DNA of 64,000 nt from Desmodus rotundus (lineage: Eukaryota > Chordata > Mammalia > Chiroptera > Phyllostomidae): assembly GCF_022682495.2 (NCBI RefSeq), contig NC_071391.1, positions 126,647,896-126,711,895 on the forward strand, read 5' to 3'. Position numbers and translations under genes: made by a program. This document shows, one piece after another, positions 36,401 to 51,400 of this stretch (its first letter is position 1; each line of letters starts with the position of its first letter). Below the pieces are notes generated by a model. The model did no database searches. It worked only from the letters and a program-made list of their open reading frames with translations, and had not been told where the DNA came from.

Positions 36401-39400
36401 TCTCTGGGCCACCCTGCTTGTGACAGAAGGCCCCACCTCCAAACTCTCTGTTTCATGATTATACCTGGGTACTGGGTCAAGAAAACAGATATTTACTATT
36501 CATGTGTTCGAGGTATTAGAGGCATTTTCATATGAACGTGAATTTAAAAGAATTTCTTAAGAGCAAACTTACTTGATGCACATACTTGATTTAGTGGCTG
36601 AGAAAGGTGAAAGGAATATCTCATATTCGTCAGAATTGTTGATATCTTTCAGTTATACCACATTGCCATTAACTGAAGGTAGGGCAAATAAAAAGAAATA
36701 TTGTAAAAGTGTAATTGCTTATGGGAAAATAGCAGTTACATACCTTAGGCTAGTAACTTTGCTGTAGATATTTTTCCTTTCCTTTTTTTAAAAGGTTTTA
36801 TTTATTTATTTTTAGGGAGAGGGGAAGGGAGGGAGAAAGAGAGGGAGAGAAACATTCAAACTGTGAGAGAAACATCTATTGGTTGCTTCTTACATGCCCC
36901 CAACCAGGAACCTGGCTCACAACCCAGGCATGTGCCCTGACCAGAAATCAACCAGTGACCTTTTGGATTGTGGGACGGTGACCCAGCCCACTGAGCCACA
37001 TCAAACAGAGCTAGATATTTTTTCTTAGTATTTATTCTTAGGCCAGCTTGGTATTCTTGTCCAAAGATATAAAAATAAACTTTTCCCCTTATGGTTAATG
37101 TAGTGAGGCAAGATTCTTACTGCTCTAATATGGATGATCTGGTACTTTGAGAAGCTGCATTTTTTAAGGGTAAGGGCTAGTGATCGAATCTTTAAGTCTA
37201 TATGTGTATATCGAACAGCACCCCCGAATGTGTGGATATGAGGCAGTCATAGCAGAGTTGTAGGGAGGGAAGAGGAAGACCCACAGTAACTCTAGCAGCA
37301 CAGTATCGCGGGAAGACTACAGGCTTTGGAGTGAAGTGCAGGATTGGATTCTTTGCCATTTATAATTCTACGACTTCAGGTGAATCTTTAAGCCTTGCAA
37401 CCTCAGTTTATGCATCAGCTAAATAGGAATGGTACTCTTTTTGTGATCATGGGATTATGTAAAAGTGCCTGGGACTCTGTTTGCCAAACAATGGGCAATC
37501 CACATAATTATGTGCCGGTACCTTTCCATATGCATTTCCCCTACATGGAAGAATTCTTGAGAGTGGTGATTTTCAAATGGGAACAAAGTTGGCAAAACAG
37601 GTATGTATTTGAATCACTAGGGAAACTGTCAAAATACACGTGCTCTGGAAATTCGAAAGACACTTGGGGAAGGAATAGCCATCTGTGCTTGAGACATGCT
37701 CCACAGGTTAGTGAGATCCCTCACAGGGCTGTTTTAGCAGAGGTTCGGGTATAGCACTCCTGAGATCATGTTAATTAAAGCTAGCCAAACTTGGAAGTGC
37801 TGAGGACACAGTATATAATTTAGCAGTTCCTTGTGTACTGCTTCTGTCCCAAACAGGATGGATATTTAATATATTTTTTAATATAGCTACTCTGTTTCAC
37901 AGTTTTCTAATCATTGGTTTATCTTGGATCAGTAAGTGACTTCATTTGAAGTGAGGAGTGAAGGCACAAGAAAGGCAGAGAAGGGTGGTGACTGATGTCT
38001 GAACACAGTTTTATTGTTAGGTTGTCACTTGAATAGCCTCAGTTCTTGTATTCCATGAAAACAAATGTTCATTACTAGCTCTTTTAAATAGCGCTATTCT
38101 TCTATGTAGAAAAATTGATACTGGTTAAAAAAAACAAGCAAAAGGAAGGTATTTTTCATAACCTTGGAGCTCTTTTTCTTCTAACAGCTTTATTTTTTTT
38201 TTTAATTAGAAATGTATGTGAACTTTTGTATCTTATCTTTGTGAATGCTAAGTAATTAGCATTACTTAGAGGAGTTTAACTACTCAGACTCATGGAATTG
38301 CTAAAACTGTCATTTCCCAAACCCAAAAATCAAATTGAAATGATATTTATTAGCATATTTATTTTTATATCACTAGCTTTTGGGGTCTTCTCTATCTTCC
38401 AACAAAAACTACTCCTGAATTCATCTGCGAAGAATAGCAAACCTTATATGTTTTTTTTTCTCTCTCTCTTTTTTTAAGCTTTCCTGCCCATTGCAATACT
38501 TGCAGTTCCAACTTGTCACATAGGAAAAGTTAAATGATGGACTGTATACCTTTTGCAGGATTGTGTGAGAATGATGAACACGTAGAAGAGACAAGCTACT
38601 AAGGTGATAGAGAATCTGTGTACCTTAGGATGTTTCTCTAAAGGATGAAAGTTATGTGGACATAACTTATTCTTTCCATCAGAAAAGTGGAGACTCTTCT
38701 TCTCAGCTGAGTCAAGAGCAGAAGAGTGTCTTTGATGAAGATCTGCAGAAGAAGATAGAAGAGAACGAACGGTTGCACATACAAGTGAGAAAATCTTTCT
38801 GTTTTTCCATGTGAATTTAAAAATGGGTCATGTGATCCGGAATGTCAAAAAATCAATGCAGGATGGAGTGTTCTGTGGTTCTGTGTATATGTGGGTGTTT
38901 TAATGTTTCCTGTGGTTGCTAGGTATTATGTCACTGTCATTCATTTCTTAAATCTCATTCATGTCTTAATATGGACATGTGAAGTACACATTTGTTTAGA
39001 GGACAGGAGAGTAACTTTATAACAACAATACAGAAATAGACTGAGCACTATTTTTTTATTTAGGAAATGATTTGTTAGATCATTTAGATGGGGGCTTATG
39101 AATAAGTAGTGTTTGCCTTTTATTACTCTTTATCTGGTGATCTGTAATGCCTTTTACGGTACAGATCACGTCGATTTTGTGTGCCCAGGCCCAGAATGGG
39201 GTCGCACTCACGGCAGGCCCCCAAATATTTATGGAATGTTGAATAATCATTGTTTGCCTGCAGTTAGCGTATAGTAAGAGTCATAGTGTGGGGTATCCAA
39301 CTATGCTTATTTTTATTGTGTGTGAGAAATGGTGACAGACTCAAACAGTAGAAAGTAAATATGCATTAATTCTCAGTCTTTGACAATGTTAAAAAAATGA

Positions 39401-42400
39401 ACTTTTGACGTTAGTGCTTTTTGTGTTAAGTATTCATAATTAATTAGTACTGAATTCTCATTAAGGAAAATAGCTTTACCTCTTTTAGGAATAACATCCA
39501 TTTGCATTTTGATTATTTAATTATGGAAGGTAACCCAATAGAAAAGTTGGACACTGGGCAGTTGAGTTATCTGTGTGTCAGAAATTGAAATAGAAATTCG
39601 TGAGACCGAGAGGAAGGAGGTGTAGCCTTTGGAGTAGATCTCCTGTTGTTCCGGTCTGATTTCCACCACGTGTCCACCCTGAGACATCTGACAAGTTACA
39701 GCGCCCCTCTGGGCTCCCGCTTCCCCAGGTGAGGGAGGGCTGAGAGCAACACTACCTCTGACACACCGTGAGGTTGCAGTGAGATCGGGGCGGTGCGGGT
39801 TTGGCATAGTGAGCACGTGGAGCCATACGGAGGTTGCTCAATTCATAGTCATTGCTGTTGTTTTTCTCTTCATTTGTTCATGTTAGGATATTATGAGAAA
39901 AGAAAATGATCTTTTCTTTTTAGTTTTTTGAAGCTGACGAACAGCACAAGCACGTGGAAGCAGAGCTGAGGAGTCGGCTGGCCACTCTGGAGACAGAGGC
40001 AGCCCAGCACCAAGCCGTGGTTGATGGTCTGACGCGGAAGTACATGGAAACCATTGAGAAACTGCAGAATGACAAGGCCAAACTGGAAGTAAGCCCAAAC
40101 TTAAAATGAGAGTACCTCAAGAAATAGTCAAGGCTATTGTACATTGTGTGCGTACATTATAGAACATAAAGTTAGTCATTTAAGGTGAGACTGCTGCCTG
40201 CAGTGTCTCCTAAGTGTGCACTCATCTACTGTCTGAGCCATCTGCTTTTCTCTGTCTTCTAAAATTCAGGTAATATCCCAGGCTCTAGAAAAGGAGGCCA
40301 AGGAATGTCGGCTTCGAACAGAAGAATGGTATGTGAAAACGTGAATTCCAAAGGGCCCTGAAGTAAGAATCAGAAGACCTGAGTTTTGGTTTAGCAGCTC
40401 CTGTCACTGTCGAAATGAAATGGGAGGAGGTCCTTTTCAGTTCCATTATCTCTGGGGCCTTCTGCGTCCGTGGCAGAGTGGCGCTGCAGTAGTCCTCAGC
40501 GGCACATGTTTTGGGTCATGGCAGATAGTGTTCTGGGGCTCCCTGACTAAGGACTGGGTACTTTCTGTTTCAGACTACAGTAAAGAGAGAGCCTTTTGGT
40601 AGTCCCAGGCAGGAAAACTGACTAGTGATCACTATAGCAACTTTTTAATAGTTCATTTTTAAAAATTTATGTATTTATTTATTTTTAGAGAGGGGGGAGG
40701 GAGAAAGAGAGGGAGAAAAGCGATGTTCAAGAGAATGGATCAGTTGCCTCTCATACGCCCCCAACCGGGAACCTGGCCCACAACCTAGTCATGTGCCCCA
40801 ACTGGGAATTGAACCAGCAACCTTTTGGTCCATAGGCCGGTGCTCAATCCACTGAGCCACACTAGCCAGGGCTAATAGTCCATTTTGAATAGAGTAGAGG
40901 TTATATGATCTAATTTGGAGATATCTGAATCTTAAAATATTACCTATCGATGGGTGATAAAAGCGTTCTTCAACATTTATTTGGTAAATTACATAATAGT
41001 TTAGGTTTTAGTAGAATCAGTCAAGTGAGTTTTTTCAGTAGTTACTTTGGTAGAATTACATGCTTGGCTTAGATGTATGCCTCATAATTGAATGAAAATC
41101 AGAAAGTTATCAGATTTTGAGCCAAAGGAAAAAAAGATAGAATGCCTAAAAAAGAATTTAACCCTGCTCTGGCTGGTGTAGCTCAGTGGATTGAGTGCAG
41201 GCTTGCAAACCAAAGGGTCGCCCGTCGATTCTGAGTCTAGGGCACATGCCTGAGTTGCAGGCCAGGTCCCCAGTAGGGGGCAAGCGAGAGGCAACCACGC
41301 ATTGATGTTTCTCTTCCTCCCTTTCTCCCTCCCTTCCCCGTTCTTTAAAAATAACATCTTAAAACAAAAAAAAAAGAATTTAACCCTCATACCGAACAAA
41401 CATTTATGTGTCGTAAAGAGAAAATGTGTGATGTTGAAATGAGTCTAACATTACTTTATGCTTAGGGAAATCAACTTAAAATTATAGAAGATACTGAGAC
41501 TATGATAAAGTCTTCCAAACTTCAACATTATTGAACAGAAGTCCCAGGGGCTTTTGAATCAAGGCTTATTATTTTTCTTATCTTTATCTTTTAATAATTC
41601 TGTACCACCAAGAGTATCCCAGATGTCAGGCACAGTTCTCTGAAAGCCTGATACCAGCCATTGAGGTAACAAGTAAATGAGGATCCACTGTCTGGCTGGT
41701 GATAATGTGCTTTTGTGTTTTTTCTTTCAGTCAATTACAGTTAAAGAATCTTCATGAAGATTTGTCAGGTAGATTAGAGGAATCCTTATCAGTCATCAAT
41801 GAAAAAGTACCTTTTAATGATACAAGTAGGTATTATGTACAGCTTTTCGTTATTTGTATCTTTGAACCTCTCTGTGGTAGCCAACTAATTAAAGTAATTT
41901 CTTATCTATCGGCACAAAACTTCATTGGTTCAGCAGAAGGGTGCTGTTTCTGCTTTTGATCAGGTTTGGCCCTTATATTTCGTAGGGAAATTTATTTTAT
42001 TTATTTTTGAATTTTTGTTCTTTTTTTTTTCTTCTTCATAGGGAGATTTTAAATTGTCATATAACTCCAAAGCTAGCCTTTTTGGAAAAAGCTGAAATAC
42101 ACATTTTAAAATTGTAGTTAGTATATGCCAAGGTAAAAACCAGCCTACACATAAAGTACCCAAAAGTTTGTACAAGAAAAGTTGTTGTTCATGATGGAGA
42201 GGGCTAGGGTAGGAGGTAGATTTCTCAGCCTGGTATCTCCTAGTGCTTGGACAGTCCCCAGCGGTGGTTTGGGAGCTGATTCAGGTTAAGTCCTGCTTCC
42301 TGTTCCTTCTGGGAATGGTCTGGTAATTTATATAGCCAAGAGCAACAAAAAGGACTTTAAAAAAAATTCAACTTACTTGTATAATAGGTGCTGATTTTGT

Positions 42401-45400
42401 AACCTTTAGACAAGAATTAATTCAGAACCTTGAACATGAAGTAAATGTTTAATTGTTGGGGTTTTGAAATCTACATTAAAAAATTACACATTTCCTTTTT
42501 TATAATCACATGATTAAAATCAGTTTTGTTACTTCCTCTAAATATTTCTAAGGGAAGACCGAAAAAAAGAGGAAGGAAAAGACACCAAAGAAAAACAGCA
42601 GTTTGATCTAACACTATAATCAGCATTGTGTCATTATTGCATCAAAAACCTAAATTCCTCTGAAAACAGCACCTGTTTGCAGTTTCTAGATTAATGTAAA
42701 TAGCAGGAGCGTCCTTTGATACTTAAGACTTGAAGCCTTGGCATTTCGTTCTCCCTTTCATTTTTGTGTCAGTTAGTCATCAGGTTCTAATAATTTCCTT
42801 CTGAATTTCTTTTGTGTTTATCATTTCTTTTCCAATACTAGTTGTCACCCTGCTTTAGATCATTATGTCATTGTGGGTTATTTCTTTTAGTTCTGAAGTA
42901 TTTAGAGATCATTTGCTCAATGTCCCGAAGGGTAGGGAGCATAGGGGATGCAGAGATTTGTAATATAAAAGTCTCTATCATCAAGAATTTATAGTTCAGT
43001 AGGGAGGAGATAATATATATTGTAGAAATGTCCAAAATATAAGTTAAACTATTTCGTAGAGAACCTCCTGGGGAGTCAGAGGGAAGGATAGATAACTGCT
43101 GGTGGGGTTGTTTGGAGGGGCCTTTTGGAAGAAGTATGCTTTGAGCTGAGCCTGGCTGTGCAGGTAGGTTTCATTGTGCAGAGATGAGGGAGAATGAGCC
43201 AGGGAAGTGCATGGATGTGGTACGTAGGACAAAAGGTGCTGTCATGGCCTACTGAGCAATAGTTTGTGAAGTAAAGAGGGCAATGACAAGTGCTGAAAGG
43301 GTGGGTGGGACTGGACCCAGAGTTGTGGGCAGAGGAATTGCGACTCGATTGACAAGGCGATGGGATGGTTGGAGATGTTTTTGATGCAGGGAATGTCACG
43401 GTGAGACTTGTGGACTCACAGAGTTAATCTGGCAGGAGTGTGGACCACCCTGGAATGGGGAAAGGGGTCCAGGCTATCGTGATGATAGTTCTGGTGTGCT
43501 GTCCTGGAAGCTTGAGCCTGATTTGTCAGGGAGGGGCAAGGAGGCGAGAGAGCAGGAGGAGGCAGTGTGGTAGAAAGGTGTGGTGCAGTTGATAGAAATC
43601 AAAAAGCAGATGAGGAACAGGTTTATGGGGAAGATGATAAAGTTAACTTCGTTGTTTAATATTCTGGCAGATAGATTGATGTATATCTATTACCTATTGG
43701 TGTATGTATTTATAAATAAAAGCCTAGACCTCTGGAGAGCAAATGATGTTGACCTTCTTGGCATGGATGAGCCCGCCATCCCTATTGGGAATGGTGGGAA
43801 TGAGGGGTATGAAGTGCAGAGACCTGTGCAGTGTCCTTGGATAGTTCTCCATCACAGTGATCAGGAAGGGGAGGGGCTGAGGTGAAGAGGAGCTAGGGAA
43901 AAGATGAGATAAAAGTAGAGAAGGGAGTGCTCCACCTGGTGGTGCTGGCTGCACATTGCTGTGGAGAGGTCCGGGAGGGTAATGACAGTAAAGGCAGCGG
44001 GTTTGGTGCCTTTGAGAGAAGTGCTCCCATACAGGAGACACCAGATTGCTCTCACAAGAGTTAGAGGGGAGTGGATGCTGAGGAAACAGGCAGAGACATG
44101 CTGTTTTGGGGGTAGTGGGAATGAAGCAGATAGGAAAGGATGAGAGCTTATTATTCTAGCAGTGTGAAAGGAATGTTGTGTGTGCAGGGGATGGGCAAGG
44201 GCAGAGAATGAAGAATGACATAAATAAAGGGGAAGAAGTCACAGTGGAGAAAGAGTCAAACAAGCTGCAACAAGTGGTTGGGTTTTTTTGTTTGTTTTGT
44301 TTTTTTGTAATGAGGTAATTTTGGAGATGTAAGAAGGAGGAAGTGATTGATGGACTAGACCCAGAAGGACCTATTTCTAGGGGCCAGGAGGAAGGTTAAC
44401 TGAAGAAAGAATATGTGAAGCCATAGACTGAGGTGGCAGGTGAGGACTGTAAGAAGCCCTTGTGCTTTGGCTCTAGTCTTCTTGGCATCATAGGGGGAGG
44501 CCAAGCCATCCATGAGGCAGAGGAAGAGAGGAGGAATGGTATTAGTTAGGGAAAAGGTTTGGAGTAGAAATCATGGGAAGTATAATTTCAGGGACACAGC
44601 CATGAAATCGTGGATTGTTCAGTAGTGTGGAAGACCCCCTTAGGTTAGACTGTATTATTGTGGACCCTGGTCTGGTTTTGAGTTAGCAAGAGCACTGTTG
44701 AAAATGACAGACCAGGCTGCGAAGGAAAACAAGCAAGGCTCAGAGAGGATATGACTGGAAAGTAGAGACTGCGGTTGTGGGTGGGAGACCAAGCTGATTT
44801 AACAGAAATGGGGATGTAAGAGAGAATGGGATGTGAATGGTGTAAGGACTTTCTGAATTGGACTTTGGCACTGGGTCATTCTGACTGAGGAAACAGGCAG
44901 AGGAGGGAAGGTTTGGAATGGTGTGCAGAGGTTAGGGGAGACGAAGATCATTAAAATGTGGGGGTCCAAGAAGTGTGAGGACAGGTGTTGGGAAGCTGTC
45001 AGAGGTCAAGGACAGACTCTAGGGTAGAGAGGAGCACTGTGAGAAGGTAGGAAAACCGGCCCAGAAAAGTTAGGATTGAGTCATTGGGATCAGTCGTCGC
45101 AGACAGTGATAGATTTTCAAATATTATGGTGTCATAAAAACTGTGGTGTTCTGGAAGATTAGTGTGGCTGCTGTGCGCAGGTACTTTAGAAGAATGACTG
45201 AGGATAACATGAACATCGTGAGCCTTTCCAAGTGGTCCTGGTAGGTCCCAAAGCAGTGTTTGAAAGGATTTCTTAGAAACAGAAAAACGGTGTTTTTAAA
45301 TACTTTTTATCCTAAAGGTAAAAACAATATTAGAGGTATTAATTTACCTGAGAAACAACTGACTGTGTAAATTCCATTATTCTCTTAGACTGTGACTTTG

Positions 45401-48400
45401 ATCATTTTAAATTCTTTTGCTGCAAATCACTTATTATTTTGCAGTTAAACTGCTTTTCTATAAATGTAAAATGAGAGATTTAATGTACTTTTTTTTTCGT
45501 AGAATATAGTCAGTACAATGCTCTGAATGTTCCACTCCACAATAGGAGACATCAGGTAAAGATGAAATACATGTTTTTCTTTTCAGCGACGTGCATGTCA
45601 AAGTTTTCAGAAACAAGGATTAGTTTGGGGGGCCTCTGTTTAGTGCACTAAACCACTGAACCATTGTATTTAACTTATGCTTTACTTCCTCATACATTAA
45701 AAAAATTTTTTTCATTTATCGATTTTAGAGAGAGAGAGAGAGGAAGGGATGGGGGTGGGGGACATTAAGTTGTTCCACTTACTTATGCATTCATTGGTTT
45801 ATTACTCTTGTATGTGCCCTGACCGGGGATCAAACGTGCCACCTTGGTGCATTGGGATGGTGCTCTAACCAGCTGAACTGCCTGGTCAGGGCTCTCACAT
45901 GTTTTTACAAAAATTCTGTAATTTGCTCTTTATTGAACTTAAACCAGATGTAGATTTTTGCCGTCTCTCTTGTCTGATAACCTTAGAGCCGAATTGTGGC
46001 ATGCACTCATTTCATGAGCCATACCTTCTGCTAGGTTAGTGGGCCTTGCAACTAAATGGTCCAGGGTAAGTGGGGGAGGTGTGTTTGCCAAAGCTGGTGG
46101 CTTTCTACTATAATTTACTTAGATGGGGATATTAAAATCCAAGTAGGAGTGAATAAATTTAAATTAGTGAATAATTACACTAGAATTCAAATGTTATCTC
46201 CAAAAGCAGGCTTAACAAAGTAGTTTGAGAATGAGACTTTGATAGTTGACTTTAACTATGTATTTTTCATTTTAAAGCTGAAGATGCGGGACATAGCTGG
46301 GCAGGCCCTGGCTTTTGTTCAAGATCTTGTGATGGCTCTCCTGAACTTCCACACCTATACAGAACAGAGGATTCAGATTTTTCCGGTTGATTCTGCCATT
46401 GACACTATATCTCCATTGAATCAGAGGGTAAATGTAGCTCAAGATACCTTTTGTCTGCCCTAAACAAGTAGGAAAACATATTATTCATTTTCATACCACT
46501 TCTGTGCGTCAGCCAAGTACTGTGGAAGGCATGGGGAAAAACTGTAAGTCATAGTCTTTACCCTGAAGATAAAATATGGCAAACATGGAGATTCTTAAGA
46601 AGTTAAACCCTAGGGGAGTTGTCAAAAAAGACCTTAGTGTGGGAGTGAGTGGTTAAGGCCTGCAAGCAATACGAAGTCATTAAGGGGAAGAGATTGCTGT
46701 CCGGGGTGGTGTCTCGGAAAGAGTCTGTGGGGATTTGCACATGCTTTGAAAAATGAGCAAGGGGTGAATAGGAGGAGAAAAGTGGCTTACATATTCTTCC
46801 CCCTGGAAAAGGGCAGGACCTGAGCACATCACGGAGTAGGAAAGCGTAGGAGTAAGCGTGTCTTCACGTACCATCACGCTTGCCGTCTTGTGTTGGTCAC
46901 TCAGACCAACCCTGAGGTGGTATGCGAGGTGCTGCACAAAGCCACGACTAGCAGGAGGCGGTCCCCACAGGGAGGACGTTGAGGGATCTTGCCATAAATG
47001 TGCTCCAAGTGCCAGCCTGAAATGAGTCATGCCTTTTCCTGCTTCCCTGGTTCTTCACCCCGGCTTGCTTTTGTGCATCACATGGTTTGAATTGTGTTAT
47101 GTCCATGGATCCCCTACGTGCCATTTATGTTAGTATAACAAAGGCTTGGCCTCTGCCACCAGACTTTCGGGGTTCCATTCTAGCTCTGCTGCTTTCTGTG
47201 ACCCCTTGGGGAATTTATTTAACCCTTCTGTGTTTCAGTTTCCTCATCTTTAAAATGGTGGATAAGAGTACCTACCTTATAGGCATGCATGTATATATAA
47301 AAATTAAATGAGCTAATACATGTAAAGCACCAAGAACAGCCTTTAATAAAGGTTAGCAGTTGTCATCCTTATTATGTCTCACACATAGGAAACTTACATA
47401 GGTGCTTAGTTTCATCAGTTTTGGTGTGACGCCACAAATCTCTTGAAGTTCATAAAAATTTGGGGGTCTTTGAAATGCTCTTTAATATCACTCTTGGGAA
47501 AAGCTATCAGAAGGCCTGGAAAACAGTACTGTAACGTTTTAATATAATTACATTTTCTTTTATACTTCCAGTAATATCAAAAATATTTTTCTACTCAATA
47601 CTGGTTCTTTGTCCATTATTGGAATTTTATCTTATGGAAAAATTTTTATAATGTTTTTTTATTGTTCAAGAACAGTTGTCACCATTTTCCTCCCACTGCA
47701 CCACCTTGCCCCCTCATCCCCACCTCCTATCTTTGAACCTACCTACCCCCATTGGCTTTGTCCATGTGTCCTTGGAATTTTATCTTAACTTGTCTGAAAT
47801 ACTTCATTACTTTGAAAAATTTGTATCTTTCTCAATATTCTGCCTTGGTTGCTTTGGCCTATGAAAGGCCCTATGCAATTTTCTAGTAAGTCTGTGATGT
47901 TGAAGGAGATTCAGACATCGTCTGTTAAAAGATGCCCAGAGTGTTTAGACATGTTTATAGAATCTTAAAGTAGATGTGTACACCTGCAAGCTTAGAGTTG
48001 TCTTTGACAGCTTTAAAGATCAAAGGCCAAAGAGATTTAAGTGAATTGTCCAGGGCCATATGTTTGAGTAGTTCGTAGCGGGGCTAAGTGAATCACATTT
48101 CTGCAGAATGAGATCTTATATTCCTGTATTGAGACATCAAAATTTGAGCCATTATGTAATGCTTAGATAATTGAAGTATTTCATAAGTGAAAATTAATAT
48201 TTTGCTTCTAAATTGTTTAAATGCCTGTAGGATTATATCTGAATCTATTCTTCCTACTGAATTCTTTATAAATATTAAAGTTATCAGTGACAGTTATGAA
48301 AGTTTTTATATCCTCTTTTTGATGATAATTACGTTTCTGGAATTTGTAACCCTGAATACTATACACAGTAAAAATTAGAGGCTGTCCTCAATAAGATTTG

Positions 48401-51400
48401 TTTAAAAATGGAGCACATAACACAAAAATATGTCACACAGTTTTGATTTCCAGGTCTTTTTTTTTCTGAAGCGGGGACCCCTTTGGAGAGAAGCAAGTGT
48501 TGAGGAAGGTCTGCTGGTGCTGGGTTGTAATGCAGTACCTCCTTCCTGGTTGTTACCTCTGCCACCCCTCTTCTCCATCCTCTGTATTGGGATGGGGACT
48601 TGGGATAGTAGCTGGGACTCTTAGGGGGGAGCATCTCTGTATAAAAGCCACGTTTCCCCCCCAAAAAGTCTAAAAGAATTTAGGTTTACAACTCAGTGAG
48701 TCCATTCACCAGTATGTTGGCATTTGTTATTTTCCAGTGATCTAACTCAGATCCTTCCCTTCTGTTCAGTTCTCACAATACCTTCATGAAAATGCATCCT
48801 ATGTCCGCCCTCTTGAAGAAGGAATGTTTCATTTGTTTGAAAGTATTACTGAAGATACTGTGACCGTCCTGGTAATTTTCTTCTGTTTTACTTCTGGGAG
48901 CGGGAGCTCCTCTTTGTCAAATAACTGTTAACCTTGAAATTGTTTTTCTTTTCCAGGAGACAACTGTGAAATTGAAAACTTTCTCAGAACATTTAACCTC
49001 TTACATATGTTTTCTTAGGAAGATTCTTCCTTATCAGTTAAAAAGGTACTTACACCTTAGGCCAGGGAGCTTGGGGAATTGTGGGGTGTCACCTGACCTG
49101 CACCGGAGTTAATAAAATAGTGACATGGCCTCTTGGCCTCTTGTGATCTGCCTGACTTTTCTGCACCTTAACCGGTTTGGACTTCAGTGAAAAAGGGAAA
49201 CCATGTATAAACTTATATTTAAGAAAATAGAATTGTAGTTCTTCAGCTAGAATATTTTGTAGTAATTGTATACTGTGATTACTACTATAACCACATAATG
49301 CCATATGAATCGTTATTTTCAGTGATTGTAAATGACACATTTACTGCAAGGAATATTTCAGTTTTGGGTATTTACTATTTTTTTGCAGTAATTATGTATA
49401 TATATGTATATATATATATATCTAGTTGGGGTTTACAATAGTTAATGTCTACATTAGGATCTATAATCTTTAGTTTTCTTTGAAATGGTATATTCTTATT
49501 ATTAATAACTTATTTAAGTTATAAACTAAAAACTTTATTACTCTTATAAGATATGTCATATAGTAACCTTAAATATTCCATCTTAAATATTTTTGGAAAG
49601 GCAACAGAGAATAATGTATATAACTGGAAAGTTGATAATACTTCTTGAAAGTTTTGATCCTTATGGTCTAAGATTACCAGGGCTTCTAATTCTTCTAAAT
49701 CTTTTCATCCTAAGATTTGACCTTTAAAAAAACCCCAAAGAATAACGGAACATAAGAGAAATAAGAACATGCATGTATTATAGTATATTGCCAACTAAGG
49801 TTTAGAAAATATGTAAATGAGTTACTTACAGGTTTTAAAAATATACAGGTAACTATAGTTGTAAGTTCCTATAAAACTAAGGTAGTAGGCTTTAACTTTT
49901 CAAAAATATAAAATTTCACTGCCATCTTATTTTTTAATTCTAACCTATTAAGGTATTTCAGTAAATTCTATGATTCATGCATATGACAGAATTTTAGGAA
50001 AGCAGGGAATTATGACTTAAACTAACACTAAAGTCAATATACCTTATTGATTTGCCTTATTTTTAAGAAGAATCTGTTTAAGAACCATTGCAAAATGGTA
50101 TTTACTACTTGAAACAGTTATACATTTTTATTTTCTGTTATTTTTTCACTATTACATTTTTAGAAAGACTGGGTAAGGCCTTTCTTGATCTAAGATTTCT
50201 GCTCTTAGGATGTTCTGTCTCATATGCTTTCAGCCCTTCCTCATCAGGTGTATGTGTTTTTAGGCAATTTTTTTTGTCATTGGTTTAAATACCACTTTAA
50301 TTGACAAGATGACATGTTCTTTAGTAGTGAATGGGCTTGCACTGAATGAAGCTGTCTGCCATAAATAAAGTAGAAGAGAAGTGGCAAGGTCAAAGAAAAG
50401 GATATGATTATCACTCCTGTGATAATCACTTCTCCAGTTGTGTGTAAAAGCATTTTATTTGATCACCTGCAACATTTTATTTATAGTGTTGAGTACACAT
50501 GGATTTTTAACAACTAATAATTGGGTTTTCCACAGTAACTATATAAAATTGAAAATGATAGAGTGTATTTTATGAATGTTAACCATTTACTTTTAGATTT
50601 GAGTCTATAGATTGTTTTTTCCAATCTGTATGGCTTTTGCAACCTAACATACTAAGAAGGGTTCTTGATTCTCTCTGTTAGTTTCTATTTAATTAATTCT
50701 CCATAGGACTTCAGTCCATGAAATAATTTCCTCCTGAAAATATTTTTAAGGGACACATTTTTTGTGCTGCTCAGGATGAAAAGATAAAGGACACATGCCT
50801 TCATCTTTTTTCCATTTAGTCCTCTGTCATTCCAGGGACACCGCAGCTAGTAGGTGTATATATCATGGCATAAAAAACAAAACCTTATAAGTGAGATCGA
50901 TTTTTTTTTTTTTTTGTAAAGTCTGTCCTTGAATAGAGTTGTTTGTGGATTTAGATGGTTTCTTACAGCTAATTGAAAATTGTTCAGGATGCTCACTTTT
51001 TAAATATCTGCCCATTCCTAGTTTAGAAGAAGAATGTGAGTCTCCTCTTTGTACATCTGCATTAAGAGCCAGGAATCTAGAGTTGTCTCAGGACATGAAA
51101 AAGATGACAGCTGTGTTTGAGAAGCTGCAGACTTACGTCAGCCTTCTCGCCTTGCCAAGTGAGTATGTCTGTTTTTCACAGTTCAACTTGAAAAACTTAA
51201 GAGAACAAGAAGCTAGAGGAGGGAGATGGTTTAGCCTGGAAGAGTGAGACCAGCTTAGGGTCTGGAGTCGGAAAAACTCAAATTCAAATCTTCCAGCCGC
51301 TTACACATTCATGAACTTGGGCAAATAGCCTTACTTTTCTGTACCTGTTTTCCCATTTATAAAATGGAGGCAAATGTGATTATTAAGTCAAATTAAGAAT

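Noticed and set aside
37560..37740. A third MER5A-type element in intron 3
   Set aside because: Only scattered words match the consensus and the termini are unclear.
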